From: Methylophaga sp.
GTDB lineage: Bacteria > Pseudomonadota > Gammaproteobacteria > Nitrosococcales > Methylophagaceae
NCBI GenBank assembly: GCA_014762585.1
Contig: JABURN010000206.1
Location: 1 to 14,806 of the forward strand
Direction of reading: 5' to 3'
Length of the DNA stretch: 14,806 nucleotides
Both the position numbers and the translations under genes were made by a program. This document shows, piece by piece, positions 13,439-14,806 of this stretch (position 1 is the stretch's first letter; each line of letters starts with the position of its first letter). The notes beneath the pieces are model-generated. The model saw only the letters and a list, made by a program, of their open reading frames with translations, had not been told where the DNA came from and did not search any database.

Positions 13439-14806
13439 TTACCGATTCGCAATGTGATGATAGAGATTGATATAGGTGTTGGCGCTGTTTTCCCAACTGA
13501 AGTCGTGCTGCATTGCTACGAGCATCATGCTACGCCAGATCCGCGGCCTCGCGAACAATGCGACGGCACGCAGCAGCGCTTGTTCCAGCGCTTTTACCGA
13601 GGCTTCATCAAAACAGAAACCGTTGGCTATACCAGCTTTGCGGTTTTCTTCACTGGCGTCAACCACGGTATCGGCCAGACCACCGGTATTACGCACTATC
13701 GGCAAGGTGCCATAACGCAGGCTGTACATCTGATTGAGACCGCAGGGCTCGAAACGCGACGGCATCAGAAACACATCAGCACCGGCTTCAATCTGATGTG
13801 ACAGGGCTTCGTCATAGCCTATGGTCACCGCAACCCGGTCCGGATATTTTGCCCGCAGCACACGTAAATCCTGTTCAAAGCCGGCTTCGCCACTGCCAAG
13901 ACAAACCAGTTGCACGTCATGGCCGGCCTCGAGCACGCGCCCCATAGCCGCAATCGCCAGGTCGATACCTTTCTGCGACACCAGCCGGCTAATCAGGCCA
14001 ATCAATAGCGTGTTGCTGTTGTCGGGCAGGAAAAACTGTTTCTGCAGGGCAGCTTTATTCCCGGCTTTGTTACGCGGCTGGCTGAGCGAAAAGCGTTTGG
14101 CGATGAGAGGGTCCGTCTCCGGGTTCCAGATGTGATAATCAATACCGTTCAGAATGCCGCTCAGTCGCCCCTGCTCACGACGGTAAGCCAGCAGGCCCTC
14201 AAGGCCGTAACCAAACTCGTAGGTGCAGATTTCTTCTGCATAGGTCGGACTGACGGTGGTGATTTGATCAGAAAAAATCAGCCCCCCTTTCATAAACGAC
14301 ATCAGGCCGTAAAACTCCAGCCCTTCCATCTGCCAAAGTGAGTCAGGTAAATCCAGCGCCTGAAAGGCTTCATAGGGGAACAGCCCCTGATAGGCAAGAT
14401 TATGAATAGTAAAAACGGTTTGCGGGCGGTTCTCCCTGCCCGCAATCAAAGCCGGTGCCAACCCGGTCTGCCAGTCATTGCAGTGGAGGATATCCGGTTG
14501 CCAGTTGAGGCCAGCCTCGTTCATCGCAATCGCAGCCGCGGCCCGCGATAACAACGCAAAGCGTGCTGCATTATCATGCCAGTCTCCGCCATCAGGATGA
14601 CTGTAGGGACCACCGTCACGATCATAATGAAATGGCGAATGCAGTAACCACAGGATAACCTCGCTGTCCGGCAGCCTGGTTTCAAGAATATCGACCGGCA
14701 GGTGATAGCCATCCAGTTTGATGGAAGCGACCTTTTCCATTTGTTCCAGTTGCTTCAAACACTGCCTGTATGCGGGCATGATGATGCGCACATCCTGACC
14801 GTGTTC
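13439..14806 (-). CDS. glgA: Glycogen synthase, ADP-glucose type (N-terminus outside the window)
   Basis: The frame is open to the right edge (first codon there 14804-14806, reading EHGQDVRIIMPAYR), so about 455 residues are visible and perhaps 20-30 are missing, including the KTGGLADV substrate loop. GlgA transfers glucose from ADP-glucose to growing alpha-1,4-glucan. Visible signatures: PDILHCNDWQTGLAPAL, TVFTIHNLAYQGLFP, TTVSPTYAEEI, GILNGIDYHIWNPETDP, LIGLISRLVSQKGIDL, and the C-domain motif FLMPSRFEPCGLNQMYSLRYGTLPIVRNTGGLADTV. This is a GT5-family GT-B fold. A GTG at 14789-14791 is internal (the V of QDVR), not the true start. It is followed after 3 nt by ppc on the same strand. Glycogen storage beside PEP carboxylase hints at joint control of carbon overflow, which is inference. 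Confidence 0.97.
   Translation of the reverse strand, partial: EHGQDVRIIMPAYRQCLKQLEQMEKVASIKLDGYHLPVDILETRLPDSEVILWLLHSPFHYDRDGGPYSHPDGGDWHDNAARFALLSRAAAAIAMNEAGLNWQPDILHCNDWQTGLAPALIAGRENRPQTVFTIHNLAYQGLFPYEAFQALDLPDSLWQMEGLEFYGLMSFMKGGLIFSDQITTVSPTYAEEICTYEFGYGLEGLLAYRREQGRLSGILNGIDYHIWNPETDPLIAKRFSLSQPRNKAGNKAALQKQFFLPDNSNTLLIGLISRLVSQKGIDLAIAAMGRVLEAGHDVQLVCLGSGEAGFEQDLRVLRAKYPDRVAVTIGYDEALSHQIEAGADVFLMPSRFEPCGLNQMYSLRYGTLPIVRNTGGLADTVVDASEENRKAGIANGFCFDEASVKALEQALLRAVALFARPRIWRSMMLVAMQHDFSWENSANTYINLYHHIANR

Noticed and set aside
14521..14791. GTG at 14789-14791 as the start of glgA
   Set aside because: The frame continues to the window edge with family sequence (EHGQD before VRIIMPAY), so the true start is off-window.

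Overview
The window comes from a gammaproteobacterial chromosome. The housekeeping genes (hemW, alaC-hom-thrC, ppc, glgA) and the small lipoproteins fit a free-living gammaproteobacterium. Gene order and protein style suggest something near the methylotrophic Methylophaga / Thiotrichales group, but that placement is a guess from memory and was not computed. There are no rRNAs, tRNAs that I could recognise, CRISPR arrays, phage genes or intact transposases.

Layout. 1-1573 (+): the 3' end of hemW (window edge), a small secreted protein and a MOSC-domain protein, closely packed. 1570-5779 (-): a four-gene run, alaC > hom > thrC > a small membrane protein, with gaps of 8, 39 and 5 nt. It joins a pyruvate/alanine aminotransferase to the homoserine and threonine steps of aspartate-family synthesis. 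5874-6719 (+): an HDOD signalling protein transcribed away from alaC, closed by a strong intrinsic terminator. 6884-8022 (+): a serine-recombinase-like protein that lacks its catalytic residues, then an NlpC/P60 lipoprotein. 8037-9888 (-): a CaCA-type cation antiporter, then a small lipoprotein overlapping a secreted transthyretin-fold protein. 10592-14806 (-): glgA (N-terminus beyond the window) and ppc, 3 nt apart and probably one transcript.

The most interesting part is the 703-bp gap between ppc and the antiporter (9889-10591), which has no credible gene. It holds two copies of a roughly 165-nt element in opposite orientation. Each copy has a closing helix, a long hairpin with a nearly invariant 21-nt loop, an invariant linker of about 31 nt, and a second hairpin with a GGCRMG-type loop. 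The two loops differ at one base, while the helices carrying them differ in sequence yet stay fully paired. That is covariation between two copies and points to a structured RNA or single-stranded-DNA mobile element. I cannot name the family.

Four other proteins deserve a second look. ThrC carries a five-cysteine insertion next to its phosphate-binding loop. The recombinase-like protein has lost its catalytic serine and arginines. The transthyretin-like protein has lost the hydroxyisourate hydrolase catalytic residues and the YRGS tail. The antiporter has lost the ion-binding acidic residue in only the first of its two alpha repeats.
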